The notes under the pieces were generated by a model. That model was not told the origin of the DNA and searched no databases. It saw only the letters and a list, made by a program, of their open reading frames with translations. A stretch of 64,000 nucleotides of DNA from Streptomyces diastatochromogenes (GTDB lineage: Bacteria > Actinomycetota > Actinomycetes > Streptomycetales > Streptomycetaceae). Each line of letters begins with the position of its first letter. Positions within the stretch are counted from its first letter, which is position 1. This document shows positions 1 through 9,277 of this stretch, piece after piece. A program made the translations under genes and the position numbers. The stretch spans positions 6,882,001-6,946,000 of the forward strand of contig JAPTYK010000001.1 of assembly GCA_026913215.1 (NCBI GenBank), given 5' to 3'.

Positions 1-377
1 CCCGGCCCCCTCGTCGGGGTTCGGCAGCACCAGGACCGGACAGGCGAGCCCGGACGCCGGGCCGTCCGCCGGAGGCTCCGGCGCGAGCGCCACCACGGCG
101 GCCGCCCGTTCCGGATGCCGGTCCGCGAGCGCGAACACCGCGCCGCAGGCCCGGCCCTCCGCCACGAGGACCATCCGGTCCGGACTGTCCGGCGCCGCCA
201 GGAAGGCGGTGAGCGGCGTGGTCCAGACGTCCTCCCGTCCCCGTGGACGGGGTGAGTGTCCGGACCCGCCAGCCGCCCCGCACCGCGAGCGACACCAGGC
301 CGTCGGCCCCCGTACCCGTACGGCTTCCGCCGAGGAGCACGAGCTCCCCGATCCCCCGACGCCGGCACGGCGCTCAT
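1..377 (-). pseudogene. alpha/beta-hydrolase-like protein, 3' end beyond window, frameshifted
   Basis: Partial gene leaving the window on the left. ATG at 377 is preceded by a GGGGAG ribosome site. Reading leftwards, the frame must switch once in the G run near 350 and again near 235. The reconstructed protein has a glycine-rich turn followed by a helix and a HPERAAAVVAL-like strand, which resembles the nucleophile-elbow region of short alpha/beta hydrolases. The expected G-x-S-x-G serine is not obvious (the turn reads EGRACG), so it may be a non-catalytic member. Divergent from the LuxR-type gene at 554. Family assignment is weak; the coding frame is clearer than the function. Confidence 0.4.
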
Positions 378-475
378 GTCGTACTCCCCGAAGCACTTCC
401 GACGACCGGCGGGCTTTCGGTCGTGGTGCCCGCCTGTCGCATAGCCTCCGCCGCCGCAGGGAACGGCGACAGAGT

Positions 476-511
476 GGACACCTACTCAAACCCCGGCGGA
501 CACCTACTCAA
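476..511. promoter_or_regulatory. candidate operator: two 14-bp direct repeats, 22-bp spacing
   Basis: GGACACCTACTCAA occurs at 476-489 and again, identical, at 498-511. The period of 22 bp is two helical turns, so both copies face the same side of the helix. They lie in the 176-bp gap between the divergent hydrolase-like gene and the LuxR-type regulator, 43 bp before the latter's start. No regulator is identified from sequence; autoregulation by the LuxR protein is a guess. Confidence 0.45.
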
Positions 512-587
512 CGGACAAGCGGAACAAGGGCGGAGAGGGCGGTGGGGAGGCCGGTGACGGGCGACGGAAGAGCCCTGCCCGCCGCCG

Positions 588-660
588 GGGCACCCCTGGG
601 CGGAACGCCCCTCGGCGGAACACCCCTCAATGGAACGCCCCTCAATGGAACGCCCCTGCC
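588..660 (+). repeat. 15-bp tandem repeat in N-terminus of LuxR-type gene
   Basis: About four copies of a 15-bp unit of the form GGAACGCCCCTCAAT, two of them identical, encode repeated GTPLNG/GTPLGG residues just after the start codon. Being a multiple of three, copy changes keep the frame. The tail precedes the ATPase domain and is probably unstructured. Confidence 0.6.
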
Positions 661-2626
661 CTTCAGCGGGCGCCGGGCCGAACTGGAGCGGCTGCGCGGC
701 GGACTGCGCAGGCCCGGCTGCCGGGGCGTCGTCGTCACGGGGGAGGGCGGCGTCGGAAAGAGCAGACTGACGGCCGAGTTCGCCGACGAGGTCGCCGCGC
801 GCCACCGGACCGTGCGGCTCCCGGTGAGCGAGGCGGCCTCGCACGTCCCCTCGCGGCCTTCGCCCCGTATCTCACCGGCCCCGCGCTCCCCGGCGAACTC
901 GGCCGCCACTTCCAGGAGTTGCGGCACCTGCTCGCCGCCCCGGCGGGCCGGCCCGCCCCTGCTCCTGGTGGACGACCTGCACCACCTGGACGCCTCCTCG
1001 CTGACCCTGCTGTCCGCGCTCGCCACCGACGCGACCACCGGGTTCTTCCTCGTCGCCACCCTGCCGCAGGACGCCGACTGGCCCGAGGCGCTGCGCTCGC
1101 TCTGGCACCAGGACGCCGTGGAGCACCTCCGCGTCGGCCCCTTCGACCGGGCCGCCACCGCCCGGCTCCTCGCCGACGCGCTCGGCGCCCCGTCTCCGCC
1201 CCGCCGTACGGGCCCTGTGGGAAGCGGGCCGGGGCAACGCGCTGTGGACCAGGGAGATCCTGCGGGCCGCCGTGCGGGAGGGCACCCTGCGGCCCGTGGA
1301 CGAGGTGTGGTGCCTCACCGGACCGCTGGACGACACCCTGCTCGACGCCCCCGCCGAAGGACGCTTCCGCGGGCTCCCGGAGGACCGGCGCACCCTGCTG
1401 CGGCTGCTCGCCCTGTGCGGCCCGCTCGGGCTCGCCGACGCCCTGGCCCGGGTGACGCCCGGGGCCCTCGCCGAGCTGGAGGAGGAGGGGCTCGTCACGG
1501 TCACCGAGGACGACCGGCGCGGCCGGGTCCAGCTGGCCCACCCCTGGCACGCCCTGCTCCTGCGCCGTGGCACCCCGCCTCCTCGCCCGCTCCCTCCTGC
1601 TCGAACAGGCCGGACGCGTACGGCAGTACGGGGCGCGGCGGCACGGCGACGCGCTCTCCCTCGCCCGGTGGGAACTCGACGCCACCGGCACCGCCGACCC
1701 CGAACTGCTCGTCCGCGCGGCCGGGCACGCCCTGGACGACGGCGACGTCGACACCATGTGCCGGCTCGCGCGGGCCGCCCTGGCCCGGGGCCCGCACGTC
1801 GTGGCCGGACTGCTGCTCGGCGAAGGCCTCGGCCAGCGCGGCGAGTTCGGCGAGAGCATCCCGGTCCTGGAACGGGCCTTCGGCGAGGCCCGGACGCCCG
1901 GCGAGGTCGAGTCCGCCGCCGCGGCGCTCTCGCAGCACCACCTCTACGGCCTCGGCGACGCCCCGCCGCGTTCGCGGTCCTCGACCGGGCCGCCGACCGG
2001 ATCGGGAACCGGCCCGCGCTCACGGCCTGCCGGGCCGGGCTTCTGAGCGCCGTGGGCCGCAACGACGAGGCCGCCGCGGTCCTGGCCCTCGCCGAGGGCG
2101 CCGACCCCAAGCCCGGGGCGAGGACACCGGCGGCGGCACCTGGACCCAGACCGACGTGCTGCTGCTCCAGGCGCACCTGCGGGTACGGCTCTCCGCGGGA
2201 CGCGTCGACGAGGCCGTGCGCACCGGCCGCCATGCCTACGCCGTCCAGTCCGGGCTCGCCGACCGGTGGACCGCCTACTACCCGGCCCGCAGCCTGTACC
2301 TCGTGGCGGCGGCCCTCCTGGAGTCCGGCCGCCTCGACGAAGCGGAGCGCACCGCCCTCGAAGGCCAGGAAGCCATGCGGGACGCGGTCCCCGCCCTCAC
2401 CGTCTGGTTCGCCTGGGTCCGCGGCCGCATCGCCCTCGAACGCGGCCTCGTCACCGACGCCCTCGCACACTTCCGCGAGGCCCGCGCCCTCGCCCGTCTC
2501 TGCGGCCAGCACTTCGCCGAGCAGCGCGCCTGGCGGCCTCGTCCTCGCCGCCGCCCAGACGGGCCGCATCGCCCCGAGGCGGAGTCCCTCGCCCCGTCCG
2601 CGCATCCGTGGACGGAACCCTGGCAC

Positions 2627-2962
2627 CCGCCCAGGAACCCGGAGCGCGGGGCTGCCGTCCGCCCGTGTGGGGAGGGGTCGACGGCCGCCCGGACATCGGG
2701 AGTGCGGGGCTGCCGCCTGCCCGTGTGGGGAGGGTCGACGGCCGCCCGGACATCGGGAGTGCGGGGCTGCCGCCTGCCCGTGTGGGGGAGGGTCGACGGC
2801 CGCCCGGACATCGGGAGTGCGGGGCTGCCGCCTGCCCGTGTGGGGAGGGGTCGACGGCCGCCCGGACATCGGGAGTGCGGGGCTGCCGCCCGCCCGTGTG
2901 CCGGAGGGGTCGACGGCTGCCCAGGAACCCGGAGCGCGGGAGCTGCCGTCCGCCCACGTGCC
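2627..2962 (+). repeat. 58-bp minisatellite inside the LuxR-type gene
   Basis: Four nearly identical units start at each GTCGAC: 2677, 2734, 2792 and 2850, with a degenerate copy at 2909 and a degenerate half unit before 2677. Spacings are 57, 58, 58 and 59 bp. The differences fall in the G run before GTCGAC, so the unit is not a multiple of three and successive copies are read in shifting frames. The block lies between the TPR-like region and the HTH. No unique spacers separate the units, so it is not a CRISPR array. Confidence 0.85.
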
Positions 2963-3688
2963 GCACCCGCCGTCGGCCGCCCGGGAGCCCGGCGCGCCGG
3001 GGTGCCGCCCGTCCCCGCTCCGGGCGCTCCCTCTGCCAGTCCGACACCCTCCGCGCCCACGGCTGGGTGCTCCTGCTGCGCGGGGCGGAGGGTCCCGCGC
3101 GGGAGCTGATGCTCGACGCGGCCCGCGCGGCGCTCGCCCGGGGTGAGGCCACGGCCGCGACGGCGCTGCTGCACGACGTGCTGCGCTGGGGACCGGGGGC
3201 ACCGCGGGGAGGCGGCCGGGGAACTGGCGGCGGCGACCGCGCTCGTGCAGGGTGCGCTCGCGGAGGTTCGGGCCGCGCACGCGGCGGCGGGGCTGATCCG
3301 GCGGCTCTGGAGGCCGTCGCCGGGCGGATGGCGGGGCTCGGCCTGCACCTGTACGCGGCAGAGGCCTTCGGGGAGGCGGCAGGGGCGTGGCGGAGCCGGG
3401 ACCGCGCCGCGAGCGCCGCCAGGGCCGCGGCCCTGGCCCTGGCGCTGCGCGGCCGGTGCCAGGAGGCGGCGACGCCGGCGCTGGCCGGAGCCGCGGCGGC
3501 GGTGCCGCTGAGCGCCCGGGAGCGGGACATCGCGCTGATGGCCGCGCGCGGCCGTACGAGCCGGGAGATCGCCGAGGCGTACGTCCTGTCCGTGCGGACC
3601 GTGGAGAACCACCTCGGCCGGATCTACCGCAAGCTCGGCGTCACCGGACGGGCGGACCTGGCGGACGTCCTGCTCGGCTAGCGCGTGC

Positions 3689-3722
3689 CCGGCGCCGTGA
3701 AGCCGTCACGTCACGGCGCCGG
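3689..3722. terminator. bidirectional hairpin terminator
   Basis: A perfect 12-bp inverted repeat (CCGGCGCCGTGA at 3689-3700 and its complement at 3711-3722) with a 10-nt loop sits in the 59-bp gap between two convergent stop codons (3681 and 3741). No U-tract follows, which is common for actinomycete terminators. Confidence 0.75.
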
Positions 3723-3740
3723 ACACGGGCCGCGCGCCGG

Positions 3741-4199
3741 TCAGGCCATGATGCCGCTCCCGTGCGGGGCGTACAGGTCGAGGAGGCGGACCCGGGTCAC
3801 ATGGAGGCGGTGGGCGAGGATCGACCCCACCCAGTACGTGACCGAGGCGCCGAACTCCACGTCCGAGCGGCACATCGACCGGACGGCCGGGGCGTCGAAC
3901 TCGTACGCCCGCACCGGCGTCATCGCCTCGGCCCCCGACTGGCACAGGTACGGCGGGAACAGCCAGGAGAGACCGACCAGCTCGCCGTGGCGCAGGGTCT
4001 CGATCACGGGCGACCCGCGGCCCGGCACCTTCGCGTCGAGCGTCACCGCGCCCGTCTTGACGATCCAGAAGCGGTCGGCGTGCTGCTGCTCCTCGAACAG
4101 GCGGTCGCCGGACTCGAAGTACACATCCTCGGCGAAGGCCATCAGACGCTCCCGGTGCTCCGGCGGCAACGTGCTGACCTTGGGCGCGGCACTGCTCAT
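3741..4199 (-). CDS. cyclic nucleotide-binding domain protein (Crp/Fnr-like sensor domain, no HTH)
   Basis: Intact 152-residue protein. ATG at 4199 is preceded by a GAGGAGG site. Most of the chain is one cNMP-binding beta-roll: YFESGDRLFEE, a DRFWIVKTGAV strand pair and the GELVGLSWLF turn match the first half of Crp-type domains. No C-terminal helix-turn-helix follows; after the roll come helices ending near LLDLYAPHG. It is therefore more likely a stand-alone ligand-binding or signalling protein than a DNA-binding regulator. Ligand cannot be told from sequence. Divergent from gluA and convergent with the LuxR-type gene. Confidence 0.8.
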   Translation of the reverse strand: MSSAAPKVSTLPPEHRERLMAFAEDVYFESGDRLFEEQQHADRFWIVKTGAVTLDAKVPGRGSPVIETLRHGELVGLSWLFPPYLCQSGAEAMTPVRAYEFDAPAVRSMCRSDVEFGASVTYWVGSILAHRLHVTRVRLLDLYAPHGSGIMA

Positions 4200-4261
4200 G
4201 GCGGACCCTCCTCGCACACTCGGCTCCCACCCCCAGTGTGGGGCCGCCCGCCCCGGACGCA

Positions 4262-4273
4262 GGGTCCGGACCC
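4262..4273. promoter_or_regulatory. 12-bp perfect palindrome between cNMP-binding gene and gluA
   Basis: GGGTCCGGACCC lies in the 214-bp divergent gap (4200-4413) ahead of gluA. It could be an operator for the glutamate uptake operon, but short G/C palindromes are frequent in this kind of DNA, so support is weak. Confidence 0.25.
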
Positions 4274-4413
4274 GCCGACCGGGTGCCGACCCGAAGGGTG
4301 GTCCCGCGTTCACCTTCCGTGCACTGCTCCGTCCGGGTGCGCGGGCCGGGCGGAGGGCGGAGCATGAACGTGGGGAGGGAGCGGCAAGCGGGGGCGTGAC
4401 CCTGGAGGGTGCC

Positions 4414-5169
4414 ATGCCCGTACCGGACGGCGGCGACACGCTCGTCGTGTTGCGCGGGGTCGACAAGCACTTCGGCCCCCTGCACGTCCTCCGGTCCATC
4501 GACCTCACGATCCACCGCGGCGAGGTCGTCGTCGTCATCGGGCCCTCCGGTTCGGGGAAGTCGACGCTGTGCCGGGCGATCAACCGTCTGGAGACCATCG
4601 ACGCGGGGGAGATCGTCGTCGACGGGCGGCCGCTGCCCGCCGAAGGACGCGAACTGGCGGCCCTGCGGGCCGACGTGGGCATGGTCTTCCAGTCCTTCAA
4701 CCTCTTCGCGCACAAGACCGTCCTCGACAACGTGACCCTCGGTCAGATCAAGGTCCGCAAGAAGGAGCGGAAGGCGGCCGAGGAACGGGCGCGCGTCCTC
4801 CTCGACCGGGTCGGCGTCGCCTCCCAGGCCGACAAGTACCCGGCGCAGCTCTCCGGGGGCCAGCAGCAGCGCGTGGCGATCGCCCGCGCGCTGGCGATGG
4901 ATCCGAAGGTCATGCTCTTCGACGAGCCGACCTCCGCCCTCGACCCGGAGATGATCAACGAGGTCCTGGAGGTCATGCGGCAACTCGCCCGGGACGGCAT
5001 GACGATGGTGGTCGTCACCCACGAGATGGGCTTCGCGCGCTCCGCCGCCCACCGCGTCGTCTTCATGGCCGACGGAGGGATCGTCGAGGAGACGACCCCG
5101 GACGAGTTCTTCGGCAACCCGCGCAGCGAGCGCGCCAGGGACTTCCTCTCCAAGATCCTCCACCACTGA
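4414..5169 (+). CDS. gluA: glutamate ABC transporter ATP-binding protein
   Basis: Intact 251-residue ATPase of the polar amino-acid uptake type. Walker A GPSGSGKST at residues 43-51, Q-loop VFQ near 91-93, signature LSGGQQQ at 146-152, Walker B VMLFDE at 166-171 and switch histidine in VVTHEMG are all present. ATG at 4414 follows GGAGGG. Gene order ATPase, binding protein, permease, permease is that of gluABCD, the glutamate uptake system known from Corynebacterium and Streptomyces. It energises import by the permease pair encoded downstream on the inner face of the membrane. Glutamine, aspartate or another acidic amino acid remains possible. Confidence 0.88.
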   Translation: MPVPDGGDTLVVLRGVDKHFGPLHVLRSIDLTIHRGEVVVVIGPSGSGKSTLCRAINRLETIDAGEIVVDGRPLPAEGRELAALRADVGMVFQSFNLFAHKTVLDNVTLGQIKVRKKERKAAEERARVLLDRVGVASQADKYPAQLSGGQQQRVAIARALAMDPKVMLFDEPTSALDPEMINEVLEVMRQLARDGMTMVVVTHEMGFARSAAHRVVFMADGGIVEETTPDEFFGNPRSERARDFLSKILHH

Positions 5170-5196
5170 CCCGTGCCAGCCCCCGAGGTGATCCTC

Positions 5197-6039
5197 ATGA
5201 ACCCGCTCAGGACCCGCAGGGCCACCGTGGCCGTCGCCGCGACCGTCGTCCTCTCCTTCACCTCCGCCGGATTCGCGCACGCCGCCGGCGCGCTCCCGGG
5301 ACGGGACGACGGCGGCAAGATCACCGTCGGCATCAAGTTCGACCAGCCCGGCATCGGCCTGAAGACCCCGGACGGCACCTACACCGGCTTCGACGTCGAC
5401 GTGGCCACGTACATCGCCAAGCAGCTCGGCCACGACCCGAAGGACATCGTCTGGAAGGAGGCCAAGAGCGCCGACCGGGAGACCCTGCTCCAGCGCGGGG
5501 ACGTGGACTTCATCGCGGCCTCGTACTCGATCACGCCCAAGAGGATGGAGAAGGTCGACTTCGCCGCCCTACCTCCTCGCCCACCAGGACGTGCTGATCC
5601 GCGCCGATGACGACTCGATCAAGAAGCCGTCCGACCTGAACGACAAGAAGCTCTGCTCGGTCACCGGCTCCACCTCCGCGCAGAACGTCAAGACGAAGAT
5701 CGCCCCGCACGCGCAGCTCCAGGAGTACGGCGGCTACTCCGAGTGCCTCACCGGCCTGGAGAACGGCGTCATCGACGCCATCACCACCGACGACTCGATC
5801 CTCGCCGGATACGCCTCGCAGCCCGACTTCAAGGGCAAGTTCAAGCTCGGCGGCTTCAAGCTGAGCAACGAGAACTACGGCATCGGCGTCCAGAAGGGCA
5901 GCCCCTCAAGGCCCGGATCAACAAGGCCCTGGAGAAGATGGTCGCCGACGGGTCCTGGGAGAAGGCGGTCCAGAAGAACTTCGGCCCCGCCGGATACAAG
6001 GCGGAGCCCGCCCCGAAGATCGGCGTCGTCGTCCCGTGA
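5197..6039 (+). pseudogene. gluB: glutamate ABC transporter substrate-binding protein, two frameshifts
   Basis: Extracellular binding protein (SBP family 3) of the gluABCD operon. ATG at 5197 follows GAGGTG. The N-terminus has arginines and a hydrophobic stretch ending AHA-AG, a signal peptidase I-like site; I see no lipobox cysteine, unusual because relatives are generally lipoproteins. The two lobes read KITVGIKFDQPGIG, TYTGFDVDVA and later LENGVIDAITTDDSIL. Frame switches occur near 5570 and in a C run near 5905; the second is explained by one missing C. Stop TGA at 6037-6039. Probably functional in the organism, with the breaks being consensus errors. Confidence 0.82.
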
Positions 6040-6049
6040 GCCGGCCGCC

Positions 6050-6715
6050 GTGTTCGACTTCCTCCAGGGGTACGACCTGCTCGGAGCCTTCTGGGTGACG
6101 GTGCAGCTCACCGTCTACTCCGCGATCGGCTCCCTCGTCTGGGGGACGCTGCTGGCCGCGATGCGCGTCAGCCCCGTCCCCCTCATGCGGGGCTTCGGCA
6201 CCGTCTACGTCAACATCGTCCGCAACATCCCCCTCACCGTCATCATCGTTTTCACCTCGCTGGGCCTCTTCCAGACCCTCGGGGTCAGCCTCGGCGCCGA
6301 CCGGTTCACCACCATCGACTTCCGGCTCGCCGTCCTCGGACTCACCGCCTACACCAGCGCCTTCGTCTGCGAGGCCCTCCGCTCCGGCATCAACACCGTC
6401 CCCCTCGGACAGGTCGAGGCCGCCCGCGCCATCGGGCTCGACTTCCCGCAGGTGCTGCGCCTGATCGTGCTCCCGCAGGCCTTCCGCTCCGTCGTCGGCC
6501 CCCTCGCCAACGTCCTCATCGCCCTCACCAAGAACACCACCGTGGCCGCCGCCATCGGCGTCTCCGAAGCGGCCCTGCTGATGCGGGAGATGATCGAGAA
6601 CGAGGCCCAACTCCTCCTCATCTCCGCGATCTTCGCCGTCGGCTTCCTCTGCCTCACCCTGCCCACCGGCCTCCTCCTCGGCCGGCTGGCCAAGAAGGTG
6701 GCGGTGAAGCGGTGA
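6050..6715 (+). CDS. gluC: glutamate ABC transporter permease
   Basis: Intact 221-residue inner-membrane permease of the HisMQ family. GTG at 6050 lies 10 bp after the gluB stop; there is no strong ribosome site, so translational coupling is likely. About five hydrophobic segments are visible, and the cytoplasmic EAA loop reads GQVEAARAIGLDFPQVLRLIVLPQA, whose first 20 residues fit the contact loop for GluA. Pairs with GluD to form the translocation channel. Ends in a GTGA overlap with gluD. Confidence 0.87.
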   Translation: MFDFLQGYDLLGAFWVTVQLTVYSAIGSLVWGTLLAAMRVSPVPLMRGFGTVYVNIVRNIPLTVIIVFTSLGLFQTLGVSLGADRFTTIDFRLAVLGLTAYTSAFVCEALRSGINTVPLGQVEAARAIGLDFPQVLRLIVLPQAFRSVVGPLANVLIALTKNTTVAAAIGVSEAALLMREMIENEAQLLLISAIFAVGFLCLTLPTGLLLGRLAKKVAVKR

Positions 6716-7614
6716 AGGAATCGCCCACCGTCCTCTACGACGTCCCCGGCCCCCGCGCCCGGCGGCGCAACCTCCTCTGGTCGCTGCTGTTCCTGCTCGG
6801 CCTGGCCGCCGTGGTGTGGTGGGTCGTGGCGGGCCTCGCCGACAAGAACCAGCTGGACTGGGCCAAATGGGCGCCCTTCTTCACCGACGCCCGCGTCTGG
6901 GAGACGTACCTCCTGCCCGCCCTGAAGAACACCGTGATCGCCGCCGGACTCGCCATGGCCATCGCCCTGCCCCTGGGCGCGCTCCTCGGCATCCTCAGGC
7001 TCTCCGACCACCGCGCCGTCCGCGCGGTGGCGGGCACCGTCGTCGAGTTCTTCCGGGCCATCCCCGTCCTGATCCTGATGCTCTTCGCGAACGCCGCCTA
7101 CTCCCAGTTCACCGGCATCAGCCCGGACAGCCGCCCCCTGTACGCCGTCGTCACCGGCCTCGTCCTCTACAACGCCTCCGTGCTCGCCGAGGTCGTCCGC
7201 GCCGGCATCCTCGCCCTCCCCGCCGGCCAGACCGACGCGGCCAAGGCCATCGGCATGCGCAAGGGCCAGACGATGGTGTACGTCCTGCTGCCGCAGGCCG
7301 TCACCGCCATGCTGCCCGCCCTCGTCAGCCAGCTCGTCGTCATCGTCAAGGACACCGCCCTCGGCGGCGCGATGCTCGGCTTCTCCGAACTCCTCGCCTC
7401 CGTACGCCCGATGAGCGCCAACTACGGGGCCAACACGATCGCCTGCTTCACCGTCGTCGCCGTCCTCTTCGTCCTCCTCAACCTCGCCCTCACCACCTTC
7501 GCCTCCTGGCTCGAACGCCGGCTCAGGCGCGGCAGGAAGTCCACCGGAGCGGTCGTCGGCGCCGAGGCGGTGGAGGACCTGGCGGTGCCGGGCGAACACC
7601 CGGACACGCGCTGA
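6712..7614 (+). CDS. gluD: glutamate ABC transporter permease
   Basis: Intact 300-residue second permease. GTG at 6712 overlaps the gluC stop by 4 bases (GTGA), implying coupled translation. A basic cytoplasmic start (RARRRN) is followed by a first membrane helix, a periplasmic loop and four further helices. The EAA loop reads TDAAKAIGMRKGQTMVYVLL. The C-terminal 40 residues are charged and lack membrane segments. Completes the four-gene operon; no gene follows in the same direction for 57 bp. Confidence 0.87.
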   Translation: MKESPTVLYDVPGPRARRRNLLWSLLFLLGLAAVVWWVVAGLADKNQLDWAKWAPFFTDARVWETYLLPALKNTVIAAGLAMAIALPLGALLGILRLSDHRAVRAVAGTVVEFFRAIPVLILMLFANAAYSQFTGISPDSRPLYAVVTGLVLYNASVLAEVVRAGILALPAGQTDAAKAIGMRKGQTMVYVLLPQAVTAMLPALVSQLVVIVKDTALGGAMLGFSELLASVRPMSANYGANTIACFTVVAVLFVLLNLALTTFASWLERRLRRGRKSTGAVVGAEAVEDLAVPGEHPDTR

Positions 7615-7671
7615 GACCCATACGGGTGACGCGGCCCCATGCGCGCGGCCGGGTGTGCCGAAATACCGACC

Positions 7672-9264
7672 ATGAACGCCACCAGGCCCGCGCCCGAGCC
7701 GCTCCCCGAACACCAGGGACCCACCCGCACCGACCGTCTCCTCGCCGCGCTCGGCGGCCTGGTCTCCGCGTACGTCTCCCTGGCCGTCGCGGACCTCGCC
7801 TCCTTCTGGGTACGGCCCGAGGCCGGCCCCGTCGTGGCCGTCGGAGGCGCCGTCGTCGACCGGACCCCCGCGGCCCTCAAGGAATGGGCGATCCGCGCCT
7901 TCGGCGAGAACGACAAGGCCGTCCTCCAGCTCGGCATCCTGCTCCTCCTCGCCCTCCTCGCCCTCGGGATCGGAGTGTTCGCGCTCCGCCACCGCCCGCT
8001 CGGCGCGGCGGCCGTCGGAGCCTTCGGCATCCTCGGAGCCGTCGCCGCCGTCACCCGACCCGACTCCGAATCCGTCACGGACGCCGTGCCCTCCCTCGTC
8101 GGAGGCGCCGCGGGCGCGCTCCTGCTGTACGTCCTGACCGGCCGGCTCCTCGCCCCCGGGCCCGGCCCCGCCCGGACGGACCGGCGCGGCTTCCTGAAGA
8201 TCGCCGCCTCCACCGGACTCGCCGCGACCGGGGCCGCCGCCGTCGCCCGCGCCATCGGCACCCCGTACAGGAGAACGCCACCGCCTCCCGCGAGGCCCTG
8301 CGCCTGCCCCGGCCCGCGTCCCCGCACCGGCCGTGCCCGCCGGAGCGCAGCTCCCCGTCCCCGGCATCAGCCCCTTCGTCACCCCGAACCGCGACTTCTA
8401 CCGGGTCGACACCGCCCTCGTCGTCCCCAAGGTCGACGCCGACCGCTGGCGGCTGCGGATCCACGGCAGCGGCGTCCGCGAGGAACGCACCGTCACCCTG
8501 CGCGAGCTCATGGCCCGGCCGGTGGTGGAACGGGACATCACCCTGTGCTGCGTCTCCAACCCGGTCGGCGGCCCGTACGCCGGCAACGCCCGCTGGCTCG
8601 GCGTCCGCCTCGCCGACCTGCTCCGCGAGGCCGGCGTCCGCCCGCCCTCCCGAGGAGGCCCGCCGACCAGCTGGTCGCCCGCTCCGTCGACGGCATGACC
8701 ATCGGCACCCCCGTCGAGACCGTCATGGACGGCCGCGACGCCCTCCTCGCCTTCGGGATGAACGGCGAACCCCTGCCGTTCAGCCACGGCTTCCCCGTCC
8801 GCATGGTCGTCCCCGGCCTGTACGGCTACGTCTCCGCCTGCAAGTGGATCGAGTCGATCGAGCTCACCACCTTCGCCGCGTACGACGCCTACTGGGTCCC
8901 GCGCGGCTGGGCGGCCCAGGCCCCCGTCAAGACCCAGTCCCGCATCGACACCCCGCACGCCTTCGCCCGCCCCGCCCCGGCCCCGTCACGGTCGCCGGGG
9001 TCGCCTGGGCCCAGCACCGCGGCATCCGCCGGGTGGAGGTACGGGTCGACGACGGCCCCTGGCAGGAGGCCCGGCTCGCGGCGGCGGACGGCGTCGACAC
9101 CTGGCGCCAGTGGGTCCACTCGTGGCAGGCCACCCCCGGCCGCCACACCCTCACCGTCCGCGCCACCGACGGCACCGGCGCCACCCAGCCGGAACGGCCC
9201 ACCGACACCATGCCCGACGGGGCCCAGGGATGGCACTCGGTCGAGGTGACGGTCAAGGGGATGA
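7672..9264 (+). pseudogene. membrane-anchored molybdopterin-dependent oxidoreductase (sulfite-oxidase fold), frameshifted
   Basis: Oxidoreductase with a molybdenum cofactor. ATG at 7672. The N-terminal 170 residues carry about four membrane helices, followed by a Tat-like RRGFLKI segment. The catalytic domain contains TLCCVSN, whose cysteine matches the molybdenum ligand of the sulfite-oxidase/YedY fold, then VPGLYGYVSACKWIESIEL. The last 100 residues form an Ig-like dimerisation domain (VEVRVDDGPWQEA, HTLTVRATDG). Frame switches fall near 8270, 8330, 8650 and 8985. Near the end, one base too many in a G run at 9257-9260 hides the expected TGA at 9262-9264; as printed the frame runs into the next gene. 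Substrate unknown. Confidence 0.8.
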
Positions 9265-9277
9265 ACCCGCCGCGCGG

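Larger units (their letters stand above)
554..3681 (+). pseudogene. LuxR-family ATP-binding (LAL-type) transcriptional regulator, multiply frameshifted
   Basis: Large ATP-binding LuxR regulator. GTG at 554 follows a GGGGAGG site. The N-terminal part has a Walker A motif GEGGVGKS near residue 65 and a Walker B-like LLLVDDLHHLD at nucleotides 961-993. The middle resembles TPR-type helical repeats, and the C-terminus (nucleotides 3508-3678) is a clear LuxR helix-turn-helix with SARERDIA, TSREIA and VRTVENHLGRIYRKLG. About eight frame switches are needed, mostly explained by single missing bases in G/C runs. A 15-bp repeat near the start encodes a GTPLNG-type tail, and a 58-bp minisatellite interrupts the protein between the TPR and HTH regions. 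Ends at a strong hairpin shared with the convergent gene. Target genes unknown. Confidence 0.8.

Noticed and set aside
2627..2962. CRISPR-like periodic repeats
   Set aside because: Units are contiguous 58-bp copies with no unique spacers and no cas genes nearby; it is a minisatellite.
872..3612. Long minus-strand open frames opposite the LuxR-type gene
   Set aside because: Composition is Arg/Pro/Ala-rich with no motifs or ribosome sites; long antisense frames are expected in very G+C-rich DNA.
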